A DNA stretch of 64,000 bases from Paramagnetospirillum magneticum AMB-1 (GTDB lineage: Bacteria > Pseudomonadota > Alphaproteobacteria > Rhodospirillales > Magnetospirillaceae): contig NC_007626.1 of NCBI RefSeq assembly GCF_000009985.1, forward strand, positions 186,001-250,000, in the 5' to 3' direction. Position 1 is the first letter of the stretch; each line of letters begins with the position of its first letter. This document shows, one piece after another, positions 43,244 to 50,292 of this stretch. The notes under the pieces are model-generated. The model was not told where the DNA came from, did not search any database, and worked only from the letters and a program-made list of their open reading frames with translations. A program made the translations under genes and the position numbers.

Positions 43244-43531
43244 TTAGGCGAGAATGCCGAGAATGTCGGATTCCTTCATGATCAGCAGATCGACGCCGTC
43301 GATCTTGACCTCGGTGCCGGACCACTTGCCGAACAGCACGCGGTCGCCGGCCTTGACGTCGAGCGCCACCAGCTTGCCGTCGTCGCCACGGGTGCCGGAA
43401 CCAACGGCCACCACTTCGCCCTGCATGGGCTTTTCCTTGGCGGTGTCGGGGATGATGATGCCGCCGGCGGTCTTCTCTTCGGCGTCGAGGCGCTTGACCA
43501 GCACGCGGTCATGGAGCGGACGGAACTTCAT
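43244..43531 (-). CDS. groS: Co-chaperonin GroES
   Basis: 95 residues, lid of the GroEL chamber. MKFRPLHDRVLVKRL start, mobile loop EEKTAGGIIIPDTAKEKP, and DRVLFGKWSGTEVKIDGVDLLIMKESDILGIL end. It is the first gene of groESL, with a CIRCE operator 46-72 bases upstream of its ATG. Confidence 0.97.
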   Translation of the reverse strand: MKFRPLHDRVLVKRLDAEEKTAGGIIIPDTAKEKPMQGEVVAVGSGTRGDDGKLVALDVKAGDRVLFGKWSGTEVKIDGVDLLIMKESDILGILA

Positions 43532-43576
43532 TTCGGGAATTACCTCCGTGAGACGTTTCGATCCGCCGGGGTGCTG

Positions 43577-43603
43577 TTAGCACTCTCCGGCGACGAGTGC
43601 CAA
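43577..43603 (-). promoter_or_regulatory. CIRCE element (HrcA operator) of groESL
   Basis: TTAGCACTC-N9-GAGTGCCAA, matching the CIRCE consensus TTAGCACTC-N9-GAGTGCTAA at 17 of 18 arm positions. Located upstream of groES. Confidence 0.9.
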
Positions 43604-43763
43604 CCATCTAGGAGGGGTCTGGGGGAGAGTCAAGCAAGTTTAGGTGAATTTCCCGGCACCGTTGCGCCAACTTAATGATTTGTAATGATAAATTTCCGCC
43701 ATGGACTTGCCGTGATTCGCACCTACATTGTGTGTTCCGGTTTCTTGAACGGGATGAAGACCC

Positions 43764-44453
43764 ATGACCCCCTCCGAACGTGACCTGATCCAAAGCGTGT
43801 TCGACCGTCTGGCGAGGCTGACGGGCGGACCCAAGGACCGCGAGGCCGAGGCCCTGATCCTCGACCGCATGCGCGCGGTGCCCGATTCCGCCTACAATCT
43901 GGTCGAGGCGGTGGTGGTGCAGGAAATGGCCATCAAGGAGCACGAAGCCCGCATCCGTGACCTCGAGGCCCAACTGGCCGGGCGGTCGCAGCAACCGACG
44001 GGGGGCGGCTTCGGCCAGCCGGGCAATCCCTGGGGCGGTGGGCGCGGTTCGGTGCCCGCCACCCAGCCCTCGCAACAGCAGGTGCAGCAACAGCAATACG
44101 CTCCCCCGCCGCAGCAGCAATACGCCCAGCCGTCGCCCTGGGGCGGCCAGCCGTCGGCCGGCGGCAGCTTCCTGCGCACGGCGGCCGGCGCGGCGGTGGG
44201 CGTGGCGGGCGGCATGCTGCTGGCCAACGGCATTTCCAGCATGTTCGCCGGCGGCCATGCCGGCGGTTCGCCCTGGGGCGGCGGGGCGCAGCAGGCCGGC
44301 GACACCACCATCAACAATTACTATGGCTCGCAGGCCCCGGCGGCCGGTGGCGAGGCGCCCCAGCCGACCTATGACACCACCATCGCCGACGACCAGGGCT
44401 ATGCCGATTTCGACCCCGGCTACGACGTGGGCGGCGGCGACGACAGCTTCTAG
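43764..44453 (+). CDS. DUF2076-family protein
   Basis: 229 residues. The N-terminal helical region (TPSERDLIQSVFDRLARLTGGPKDREAEALI ... QEMAIKEHEARIRDLEAQL) is the DUF2076 start, followed by a Gln/Pro-rich segment, a Gly-rich stretch with AAGAAVGVAGGMLLANGI (possible membrane-associated helix) and an acidic C terminus. Function unknown; such proteins are often periplasmic or membrane-associated. The stop codon lies inside an 18-bp palindrome that probably terminates the transcript. Single gene between groES and the DUF1178 gene. Confidence 0.85.
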   Translation: MTPSERDLIQSVFDRLARLTGGPKDREAEALILDRMRAVPDSAYNLVEAVVVQEMAIKEHEARIRDLEAQLAGRSQQPTGGGFGQPGNPWGGGRGSVPATQPSQQQVQQQQYAPPPQQQYAQPSPWGGQPSAGGSFLRTAAGAAVGVAGGMLLANGISSMFAGGHAGGSPWGGGAQQAGDTTINNYYGSQAPAAGGEAPQPTYDTTIADDQGYADFDPGYDVGGGDDSF

Positions 44454-44489
44454 ACCACCGAGCGTCAAATATGACGCTCGGTGGTCTAG
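44450..44489. terminator. 18-bp perfect palindrome that includes the DUF2076 stop codon
   Basis: CTAGACCACCGAGCGTCA-AATA-TGACGCTCGGTGGTCTAG. The TAG at 44451-44453 is inside the left arm, so ribosomes reaching the stop cover the hairpin. A possible terminator or processing signal; only a weak T-rich stretch (ATTCATATTT) follows. Confidence 0.7.
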
Positions 44490-44516
44490 GATTCATATTT
44501 GTCCCTCTGCCTTAGC

Positions 44517-44556
44517 GCGGCCCTCCGGCCGCTTGGCCGCGGCCTCAATGGCCGCT
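44517..44556. repeat. Double-hairpin repeat, copy 1
   Basis: Stem 1 GCGGCC-CTCC-GGCCGC, linker TTGGCC, stem 2 GCGGCC-TCAAT-GGCCGC. The second copy at 52345-52384 keeps loops and linker while both stems change in a compensating way. Confidence 0.65.
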
Positions 44557-44624
44557 AGAACAATTGCAATGGCGGAAACCGCTCCCGTATAAAGGGGGCG
44601 GTTTCCTTGTTTCGAGAGCCCGAC

Positions 44625-44867
44625 ATGATCCTCTACACCCTGCGCTGCTCCCATGATCACCACTTCGAGGAGTGGTTCGACAACAGCGGCGACTACGACA
44701 CCAAGAAGGATGCCGGCGCGCTGACCTGTCCCGAATGCGGTGACAAGGAGGTGGGCAAGGCCATCATGGCTCCCAACGTGGGCAAGGGCCGCGCCGCCGC
44801 CGCACCGCCGCCGTCCTGCGGCACGCCCATGGGCTGTGGCGGCTGCCCCATGGCGGGCCAGCACTGA
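44625..44867 (+). CDS. Short DUF1178-family protein
   Basis: 80-residue zinc-ribbon-like protein: start MILYTLRCSHDHHFEEWFDNSGDYDTKKDAGALTCPECGDKEVGKAIMAP, matching DUF1178, with C8 and CPEC as likely zinc ligands. The family is usually about 140-150 residues; here the C-terminal half is replaced by a short Ala/Pro/Gly tail with CGTPMGCGGCPMAG, another cysteine group. I chose ATG 44625 because an upstream ATG at 44607 has no family match. Function unknown. It is convergent with the Hyf-like operon across a multi-hairpin element. Confidence 0.8.
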   Translation: MILYTLRCSHDHHFEEWFDNSGDYDTKKDAGALTCPECGDKEVGKAIMAPNVGKGRAAAAPPPSCGTPMGCGGCPMAGQH

Positions 44868-44877
44868 GGACATGATC

Positions 44878-44991
44878 GGGCTGCCGCCCGTGCCCGCTTG
44901 GGGCGATGCCCCAAACCCCCTTTGTTTTCAAAATTAAAGGAGGGTTCGGGAGGTTTTCCTCCCGATGGGGTCGGGGCAAAGCCCCGCTGTC
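44878..44991. repeat. Multi-hairpin element at convergent gene ends, copy 1
   Basis: Starts GGGCTGCCGCCC and holds three successive hairpins: GGGGC-GAT-GCCCC, CGGGAGG-TTTT-CCTCCCG and CGGGGC-AAA-GCCCCG, separated by an A/T-rich stretch. A second copy with the same layout is at 55445-55551. Fills the gap between the DUF1178 gene and the Hyf small-subunit gene; likely a transcription end region for both. Confidence 0.65.
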
Positions 44992-45528
44992 CTACTTTTG
45001 GTCCACCGTTTCCAGCAAGGCCAGCAGCCCGGCCAGGATCTGGCGGGGCGAGGGTGGGCAGCCGGGGATGTGCAGATCCACCGGCACCACGTCGGAGACT
45101 CCTCCCACCACCGCATAGGACCCGGCGAAACAGCCGCCGTCCTTGCCGCAATCGCCCATGGCGACGATCCAGCGCGGCTCCGGCGTGGCTTCCACCGTGC
45201 GCCGCAGGGCCTCCTCCATGTTGCGCGTCACCGGCCCGGTGACCAGCAGCACGTCGGCGTGACGGGGGCTGGCGACGAAGCGGATGCCAAAGCGCTCCAG
45301 ATCGTAGATGGGGTGGTTGACGGCGTGAATCTCCAACTCGCAGCCATTGCACGAGCCCGCATCCACCTCGCGGATGGACAGCGAGCGGCCCAGCCTTGCC
45401 CGGGCGCGGCGCCCCAGCGCTTCGGCCAGTTCCTCCACCCCGTTGGGGTCGGGACGCGGCGCGTCCTTCATGGTGTGGGGGCCCTTGAGCAGATGGCGGG
45501 CCAGGATCTTGGCGATGGGCGGGATCAT
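44992..45528 (-). CDS. hyfI: Hyf/Ech-type small iron-sulfur subunit (HyfI/NuoB-like)
   Basis: 178 residues of the NuoB/HycG type. The proximal [4Fe-4S] ligands are conserved: C60 and C63 (GSCNGCELEI), C127 (GDCG) and C157 (IPGCPPSP). It would carry electrons to the large subunit. It ends the operon hyfB-C-E-F-G-I and overlaps hyfG (ATGA). No ferredoxin-like HyfA or HyfH gene is present in the operon. Confidence 0.87.
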   Translation of the reverse strand: MIPPIAKILARHLLKGPHTMKDAPRPDPNGVEELAEALGRRARARLGRSLSIREVDAGSCNGCELEIHAVNHPIYDLERFGIRFVASPRHADVLLVTGPVTRNMEEALRRTVEATPEPRWIVAMGDCGKDGGCFAGSYAVVGGVSDVVPVDLHIPGCPPSPRQILAGLLALLETVDQK

Positions 45529-47045
45529 AGATCATGCCCCGAATACGAGCAGTTGAACGACTTGTTGCACAGGGGGAAGTCGGCGACGATGTTGCCCTCG
45601 ATGGCGGCTTCCAGCAGCGGCCACTGGAACCACGAGGGGTCGTGGGGGTGGCAGCGCTCCACCACATGGTCGGCGCCCAGGCGAAGCCAGACCACCACCT
45701 CGCCGCGGAAGCTTTCCGCCACGCCCATGCCCTCGCCCGCCACCTCGGGCAGCGGGACGCGGACGGCGCCTTCGGGCATCTCGTGCAGCATGCGGTTGAT
45801 GAGGTGCAGGGATTCCTTGGCCTCGGCGAAGCGCACCAGCACGCGGGCGTTGACGTCGCCCTCGGTCAGCACCGGCACGGTCATGTCCAGCTTGTCGTAG
45901 GGCGGATAGCTGGGCGTCTCGCGGGCATCATGGCCCCGCCCCGAGGCCCGCCCCACGAATCCTCCGGCCCCGAACCGGTGGATCAGCGAGGTTTGGACGA
46001 TGCCGGTGGACACGGTGCGATCCGACAGGGAGGGCGTGTTCTCGTAGAGCTGGTAGCCCTGCTCCAGCAGCTTGCCAAAGCCGTAGAGCAGGTGCTTCAG
46101 CGCTTCCACCCCCTCGTCGGAGAGGTCGAGGGAGACGCCGCCCGGCACGATGCGGTCCATGTTGAGCCGGTGGCCGAACAGGACGTCGTTGGCGCGCAGA
46201 ACCTTCTCGCGCAGCACGCCCATATGGGAGAGCATCACCGCGAAGGCCGCGTCGTTGCACACCGCGCCGATGTCGAAGACGTGGTTGGCCACCCGCTCCA
46301 TTTCGGCCATCACGCCGCGCAGCCAGTGGGCGCGGGCGGGCACCTCGCAGCCGGTGGCGGCCTCGACCGCCCGGGCGAAGGCCAGGGAATAGGCCACGGT
46401 GGAATCCCCCGAGACCCGGGCCACAATGCGCGCCGCCTTGTCCAGGGGAGCGCCTTGCAGCAATCCCTCGATGCCCTTGTGCTGATAGCCCAGGCGCTGT
46501 TCCAGACGCACCACCGCCTCGCCCTGGCAGTGAAAGCGGAAATGCCCCGGCTCGATCACCCCGGCATGGACCGGACCCACGGGGATCTGGTGCAGTCCGT
46601 CGCCCACCGCCTGCAGGAAGGGGTAGCGGTCGGGTTCGGCCGACGGCGCCATGGGCTGGGCGGCCAGCGGCATGCGCGACGGCCAGCGGCCATGGTCCAG
46701 CCAATGGCGCCGGTCCTCCAGCCCCACCGGCGTCAGGCCCCAGACGTCGTGGATGGCCCGCTCGATGCGGATGACTCCGGGCCGCACATTGCCCAGCGCC
46801 AGGAACCGGCGGTCGTCGCATCGGTGGGAGGCCACGGCGATGTCGCCGCTGGCCTCGTCCCTGAGCGCCACATGGATCTCCGAGCGCTCGGCCCATTCGG
46901 CCATCACCGACCATTCCGCCACCCGCAGATGGTCGATCAGCTGGCGCCAGCCCCTGAGGTCGAGGGCAAAGCGCGGCCACGGCCGATGGCCCTCGACCCG
47001 CCGGCCGAGGGAGAGAAACTCCAGCAGGGTGATGTCGCCCATCAT
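45525..47045 (-). CDS. hyfG: Hyf/Ehr-type large subunit (HycE/NuoCD-like) lacking Ni ligands
   Basis: 506 residues: NuoC-like N terminus (1-125) and NuoD/HycE-like remainder (HFRFHCQGEAVVRLEQRLGYQHKGIE). At the position of the RVCGIC Ni-ligand motif of group 4 [NiFe] hydrogenases, the sequence reads RVSGDST (R210-T216), so both cysteines are serines. The C terminus has C493 and C499 (CNKSFNC) instead of DPCxxC. It therefore should not bind the NiFe centre; the pattern is that of Ehr (energy-converting hydrogenase-related) complexes, whose substrate is unknown. The start overlaps the hyfF stop. ATG 47042 is an alternative. Confidence 0.88.
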   Translation of the reverse strand: MMGDITLLEFLSLGRRVEGHRPWPRFALDLRGWRQLIDHLRVAEWSVMAEWAERSEIHVALRDEASGDIAVASHRCDDRRFLALGNVRPGVIRIERAIHDVWGLTPVGLEDRRHWLDHGRWPSRMPLAAQPMAPSAEPDRYPFLQAVGDGLHQIPVGPVHAGVIEPGHFRFHCQGEAVVRLEQRLGYQHKGIEGLLQGAPLDKAARIVARVSGDSTVAYSLAFARAVEAATGCEVPARAHWLRGVMAEMERVANHVFDIGAVCNDAAFAVMLSHMGVLREKVLRANDVLFGHRLNMDRIVPGGVSLDLSDEGVEALKHLLYGFGKLLEQGYQLYENTPSLSDRTVSTGIVQTSLIHRFGAGGFVGRASGRGHDARETPSYPPYDKLDMTVPVLTEGDVNARVLVRFAEAKESLHLINRMLHEMPEGAVRVPLPEVAGEGMGVAESFRGEVVVWLRLGADHVVERCHPHDPSWFQWPLLEAAIEGNIVADFPLCNKSFNCSYSGHDL

Positions 47046-48532
47046 CCCAGGATCCTCGCCACGTTCTGGAACCACGCCACCAGTTCCCGGGGCAGATACA
47101 GGCCGGCCACCAGCACCAGCAGCATGTGCACCCATAACGGCGTCAGTGCCAGGGCGGTGGATAGCGGACCGGCATGGCCGTGGGCATGGGCATGGGGCGG
47201 CGGCTCGCCGAAGGCCATGCTTTGCAGCCGGGCCACCAGGGCGCCGAAGGCCAGCAGCAGGCCGACGGCCAGCGGAATGGCCAGCAGCGGCTGGCGGGCG
47301 AAGGTGGAGCCCAGCACCAGGAACTCGCTCATGAACACCCCCATGGGGGGCAGGCCGGCGATGGCCAGCACCGCCAGCACGAAGCCCCAGCCCAGCACCG
47401 GATGCGAACTGGTCAGCCCCCTTATGGCGGCGATGCGCTTGGTGCCCAGATTCTGGCTGATGATGCCGACCGCGAAGAAGATGGCCGACTTGGTCAGCGA
47501 GTGCATGGTCATGTGCAGCAGGCCGGCGAAATTGGCCACGGCGCCGCCCATGCCGAAGGCGAAGGTGATGACCCCCATGTGCTCGATGGAGGAATAGGCG
47601 AACAGCCGCTTGATGTCGCCCCGCCGGTACAGCATGAAGGCCGACAGGAACAGGGACGACAGCCCCATCACCACCAGCAGCGGCCCCGGCGTCAGGGTGT
47701 TGCCGTTGGCGGCGATGACCATCTTGAAGCGCAGCAGGGCGTAAAGCGCCACGTTGAGCAGCAGGCCCGACAGCACCGCCGAGATGGGTGTCGGCCCCTC
47801 GGCATGGGCATCGGGCAGCCAGGCATGCAGCGGCGCCAGACCCACCTTGGTGCCGTAGCCCACCAGCACGAAGACGAAGGCCAGGTTCAGCAGGTCGGGC
47901 TGGAAATCATGGGCTCGCTTGATCATCAGGGTCCAGGCCATGGCGTCGGCGCCGTCGCCCATTACCGGCTGGGCCGCCAGATAGACCAGGGTGGTGCCGA
48001 ACAGGGCGAGGCCGATGCCCACAGAGCACAGGATGAAATACTTCCACGCCGCCTCGATGGCCTCGCGGGTGCGGTACAGGCTGACCATCAGCACGGTGGT
48101 CAGGGTCGCCGCCTCCACCGCCACCCACATCACGCCGGTATTGTTGGCGCACAGGGCCAGAAGCATGGTGAACGAGAAGGCCTGGTACATGGAGTGGTAA
48201 AAGCGCAGATGCAGGTCCGACAGGCGCTGGGCCTCGCTTTCGCGTGCGATGTAGGCGGCCGAGAATACCGAGGTGGTCAGGCCGACGAAGGCGGTCAGCA
48301 CCACCAGATAGACGTTGAAATCGTCGATGAACAGCAGGCGGGTCGGCTCGGGCCGCACGTGGATCAGCACCAGGGACGAGGCGAAGGTGACGCCCGACGC
48401 CGCCACGTTGACCCAGGCCGCCACCCGCCAGTTCCTCAGCACCGCCAGGAACCCGGCCGAGCCCAGCGGCACGCCCAAAATCCACAGCAGCGGATTGTCG
48501 AAGCCGGGCAGCAGGGCGAAGGCGCCGACCAT
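47042..48532 (-). CDS. hyfF: Hyf-type proton-pumping subunit F (NuoN/MrpD-like)
   Basis: 496-residue antiporter-like membrane subunit with about 14 helices and a conserved Lys/Glu ion-translocation pattern (VGYGTKVGLAPLHAWLPDAHAEGPTPISAVLSG, RLFAYSSIEHMG). A His-rich segment PHAHAHGHAG lies near residue 460 in a loop. It belongs to the membrane arm of the complex. The 172-residue upstream extension of the open frame overlaps hyfE and is excluded; ATG 48532 overlaps the hyfE stop by one base. Confidence 0.87.
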   Translation of the reverse strand: MVGAFALLPGFDNPLLWILGVPLGSAGFLAVLRNWRVAAWVNVAASGVTFASSLVLIHVRPEPTRLLFIDDFNVYLVVLTAFVGLTTSVFSAAYIARESEAQRLSDLHLRFYHSMYQAFSFTMLLALCANNTGVMWVAVEAATLTTVLMVSLYRTREAIEAAWKYFILCSVGIGLALFGTTLVYLAAQPVMGDGADAMAWTLMIKRAHDFQPDLLNLAFVFVLVGYGTKVGLAPLHAWLPDAHAEGPTPISAVLSGLLLNVALYALLRFKMVIAANGNTLTPGPLLVVMGLSSLFLSAFMLYRRGDIKRLFAYSSIEHMGVITFAFGMGGAVANFAGLLHMTMHSLTKSAIFFAVGIISQNLGTKRIAAIRGLTSSHPVLGWGFVLAVLAIAGLPPMGVFMSEFLVLGSTFARQPLLAIPLAVGLLLAFGALVARLQSMAFGEPPPHAHAHGHAGPLSTALALTPLWVHMLLVLVAGLYLPRELVAWFQNVARILG

Positions 48533-49194
48533 CAGCGATCCCCCCGATGGGTTTCCAGATCGGCCAGATCCAGGGTGTCGAAGCGCTCGCGGATGCGGAA
48601 GAAGAAGATGCCGAACAGGGTCATGGCCACCAGCACCGAGAACGCCACCGAGATCTCCACCACCAGCGGCATGCCCTTGGCCGAGACCGCGGCCAGGATC
48701 AGGCCGTTCTCCAGCGCCATGAAGCCCACCACCTGGGTGACGGCGTTGCGCCTGGTGATCATCATCAACAGGCCCAGCAGCACCACGCTCATGGCCAGCG
48801 CCAGGCTTTCCCGCGTCAGGGCCGCCGCGTTGGCGGTGACCGGCAGCACCAGCAGGATGGACAGGGTGACCAGGGCCACGCCGGCCATCATGGTCCAGCC
48901 GATGGACATGGCGGTTTCCACGTTCTTGTGGATGCCCAACTGCTCGACCAGCCAATGCAGGGCGATGGGGACGATGATCGCCTTGAACACCAGGGCGATG
49001 CCGGCGGTGACATAGAGGTGCGGCGCGTGCTGGACATGGGCCTGCCACGCCGCCGCCGCCGCCAGGGCCAGGGCCTGGAAGGCGAAGGTGTTGAGCACCG
49101 CGAACAGGCGGCGCTGGTACAGAAGCTGGAACCCCGCCATCAGCACGGTGGCGCCGATCAGATGGGCGATGTCGTAGGAGATCTGGGCGCCCAT
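48532..49194 (-). CDS. hyfE: Hyf-type subunit E (HyfE-like membrane protein)
   Basis: 220-residue membrane protein with about six helices, of the HyfE/MrpC-NuoK type. The start MGAQISYDIAHLIGATVLMAGFQLLYQR, an alternating glycine/serine-rich helix pattern and a glutamate in FMALENGLILAAVS (NuoK-like) support it. It sits between hyfC and hyfF in the standard order, with single-base overlaps. Confidence 0.84.
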   Translation of the reverse strand: MGAQISYDIAHLIGATVLMAGFQLLYQRRLFAVLNTFAFQALALAAAAAWQAHVQHAPHLYVTAGIALVFKAIIVPIALHWLVEQLGIHKNVETAMSIGWTMMAGVALVTLSILLVLPVTANAAALTRESLALAMSVVLLGLLMMITRRNAVTQVVGFMALENGLILAAVSAKGMPLVVEISVAFSVLVAMTLFGIFFFRIRERFDTLDLADLETHRGDR

Positions 49195-50141
49195 CACACC
49201 GCCTCCGAGACGTAGAGGAAGATGGTGGCCAGCAGACCCAGCAGCAGGGCGCCGCCGAGGAAATCGGCGTAGCGGAAGACGCGCATCTTGGCGATGGAGG
49301 TCTCGAACACGCCCAGCGCCGTGGCCAGGACGAAGCACTTGGCCAGGAAAGCGGCCAGACCGACCAGCACGGCGACCGCGTCGCCTCCCGGCTGGGCCAT
49401 GCCCCAGGGGGCGAACAGGCCGCCGATCAGCGCCATGAACAGGGTCAGGCGCACCATGCCCGCGCCCTCCATCAGGGCCAGATGGCGGCCGGAATATTCC
49501 AGCACCATGGCTTCGTGCACCATGGTCAGTTCCAGGTGGGTGGCGGGGTTGTCGATGGGAATGCGGCCGTTCTCGGCGATGGCGACCATCACCAGGGCGG
49601 CCAGGGCGAGGCCCAGCGACACCTCGATGCCGACTCCGCCCGACAGCACGAAGGCGATGATCTGGGCCGGCGCCGTGGTGCCGGAAATCAACGACAGCGA
49701 GAAGGTCACCATCAGCATGGCCGGCTCGGCCAGGCTGGAGATCATCATCTCGCGGGACGCTCCCAACCCGCCGAAGCTGGTGCCCACATCCATGCCGGCC
49801 AGGGCCGTCCAGAAGCGCGCCACGCCCAAGAGCGCCACCAGGGCGATCAGGTCCGCGGCCTGGGCCAGGAACAGGTTGGTGGTGAAGGCGGGAACGATGC
49901 AGGCGGCCAGCCACGCCGCGCCGAAAGTGACGTAGGGCGCCACGCGGAACACCCAGGAGGCGGAATGGGCGACCACCGCCTCCTTCTGCAGCAGGCGGTA
50001 GATGTCGCGGTAAGGCTGGAAGGGCGAGGCGCCGATGCGGCCGTTGAGGCGCGACTTGACCAGCCGCACCCAGCCAGTGATCAACGGGCTGATGGCCACA
50101 ACCAAGACGATCTGCAGCAATTGCCAGAGGATGGCGCTCAT
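49194..50141 (-). CDS. hyfC: Hyf-type subunit C (NuoH-like membrane protein)
   Basis: 315-residue NuoH/HycD-type membrane subunit with about eight helices. Conserved features: VKSRLNGRIGASPFQPYRDIYRLLQKE (quinone-site region), ENGRIPIDNPATHLELTMVHEAMVLEYSG, and a C-terminal helix cluster. It connects the hydrophilic subunits to the pumping subunits. A 151-base gap containing a palindromic repeat separates it from hyfB. Confidence 0.9.
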   Translation of the reverse strand: MSAILWQLLQIVLVVAISPLITGWVRLVKSRLNGRIGASPFQPYRDIYRLLQKEAVVAHSASWVFRVAPYVTFGAAWLAACIVPAFTTNLFLAQAADLIALVALLGVARFWTALAGMDVGTSFGGLGASREMMISSLAEPAMLMVTFSLSLISGTTAPAQIIAFVLSGGVGIEVSLGLALAALVMVAIAENGRIPIDNPATHLELTMVHEAMVLEYSGRHLALMEGAGMVRLTLFMALIGGLFAPWGMAQPGGDAVAVLVGLAAFLAKCFVLATALGVFETSIAKMRVFRYADFLGGALLLGLLATIFLYVSEAV

Positions 50142-50161
50142 GGGGTCGTCCTCCCCGTCCC

Positions 50162-50265
50162 GTCATCCCGAGCGCCGGCGAGGGATCTCCGCTTGGCCTG
50201 GCGGTGCCGGTCCTGAGACGTCGCACCAGGACGGGATCCCTCCTCCCGTTGGTCGTCGGGATGAC
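50162..50265. repeat. Dispersed 104-bp palindromic element, copy 3, inside the Hyf operon
   Basis: Starts GTCATCCCGAGCGCCGG and ends GGTCGTCGGGATGAC. Its reverse complement aligns with copy 1 (10413). It lies between hyfB and hyfC, inside an operon, so it does not fully terminate it or it alters relative expression. Confidence 0.75.
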
Positions 50266-50292
50266 GGATCGGATCGCCGTGCTTTATCCCGC

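Noticed and set aside
45534..47597. 687-residue plus-strand frame over hyfG and hyfF
   Set aside because: Antisense shadow; no motif, whereas the minus strand encodes a clear HycE-like protein.
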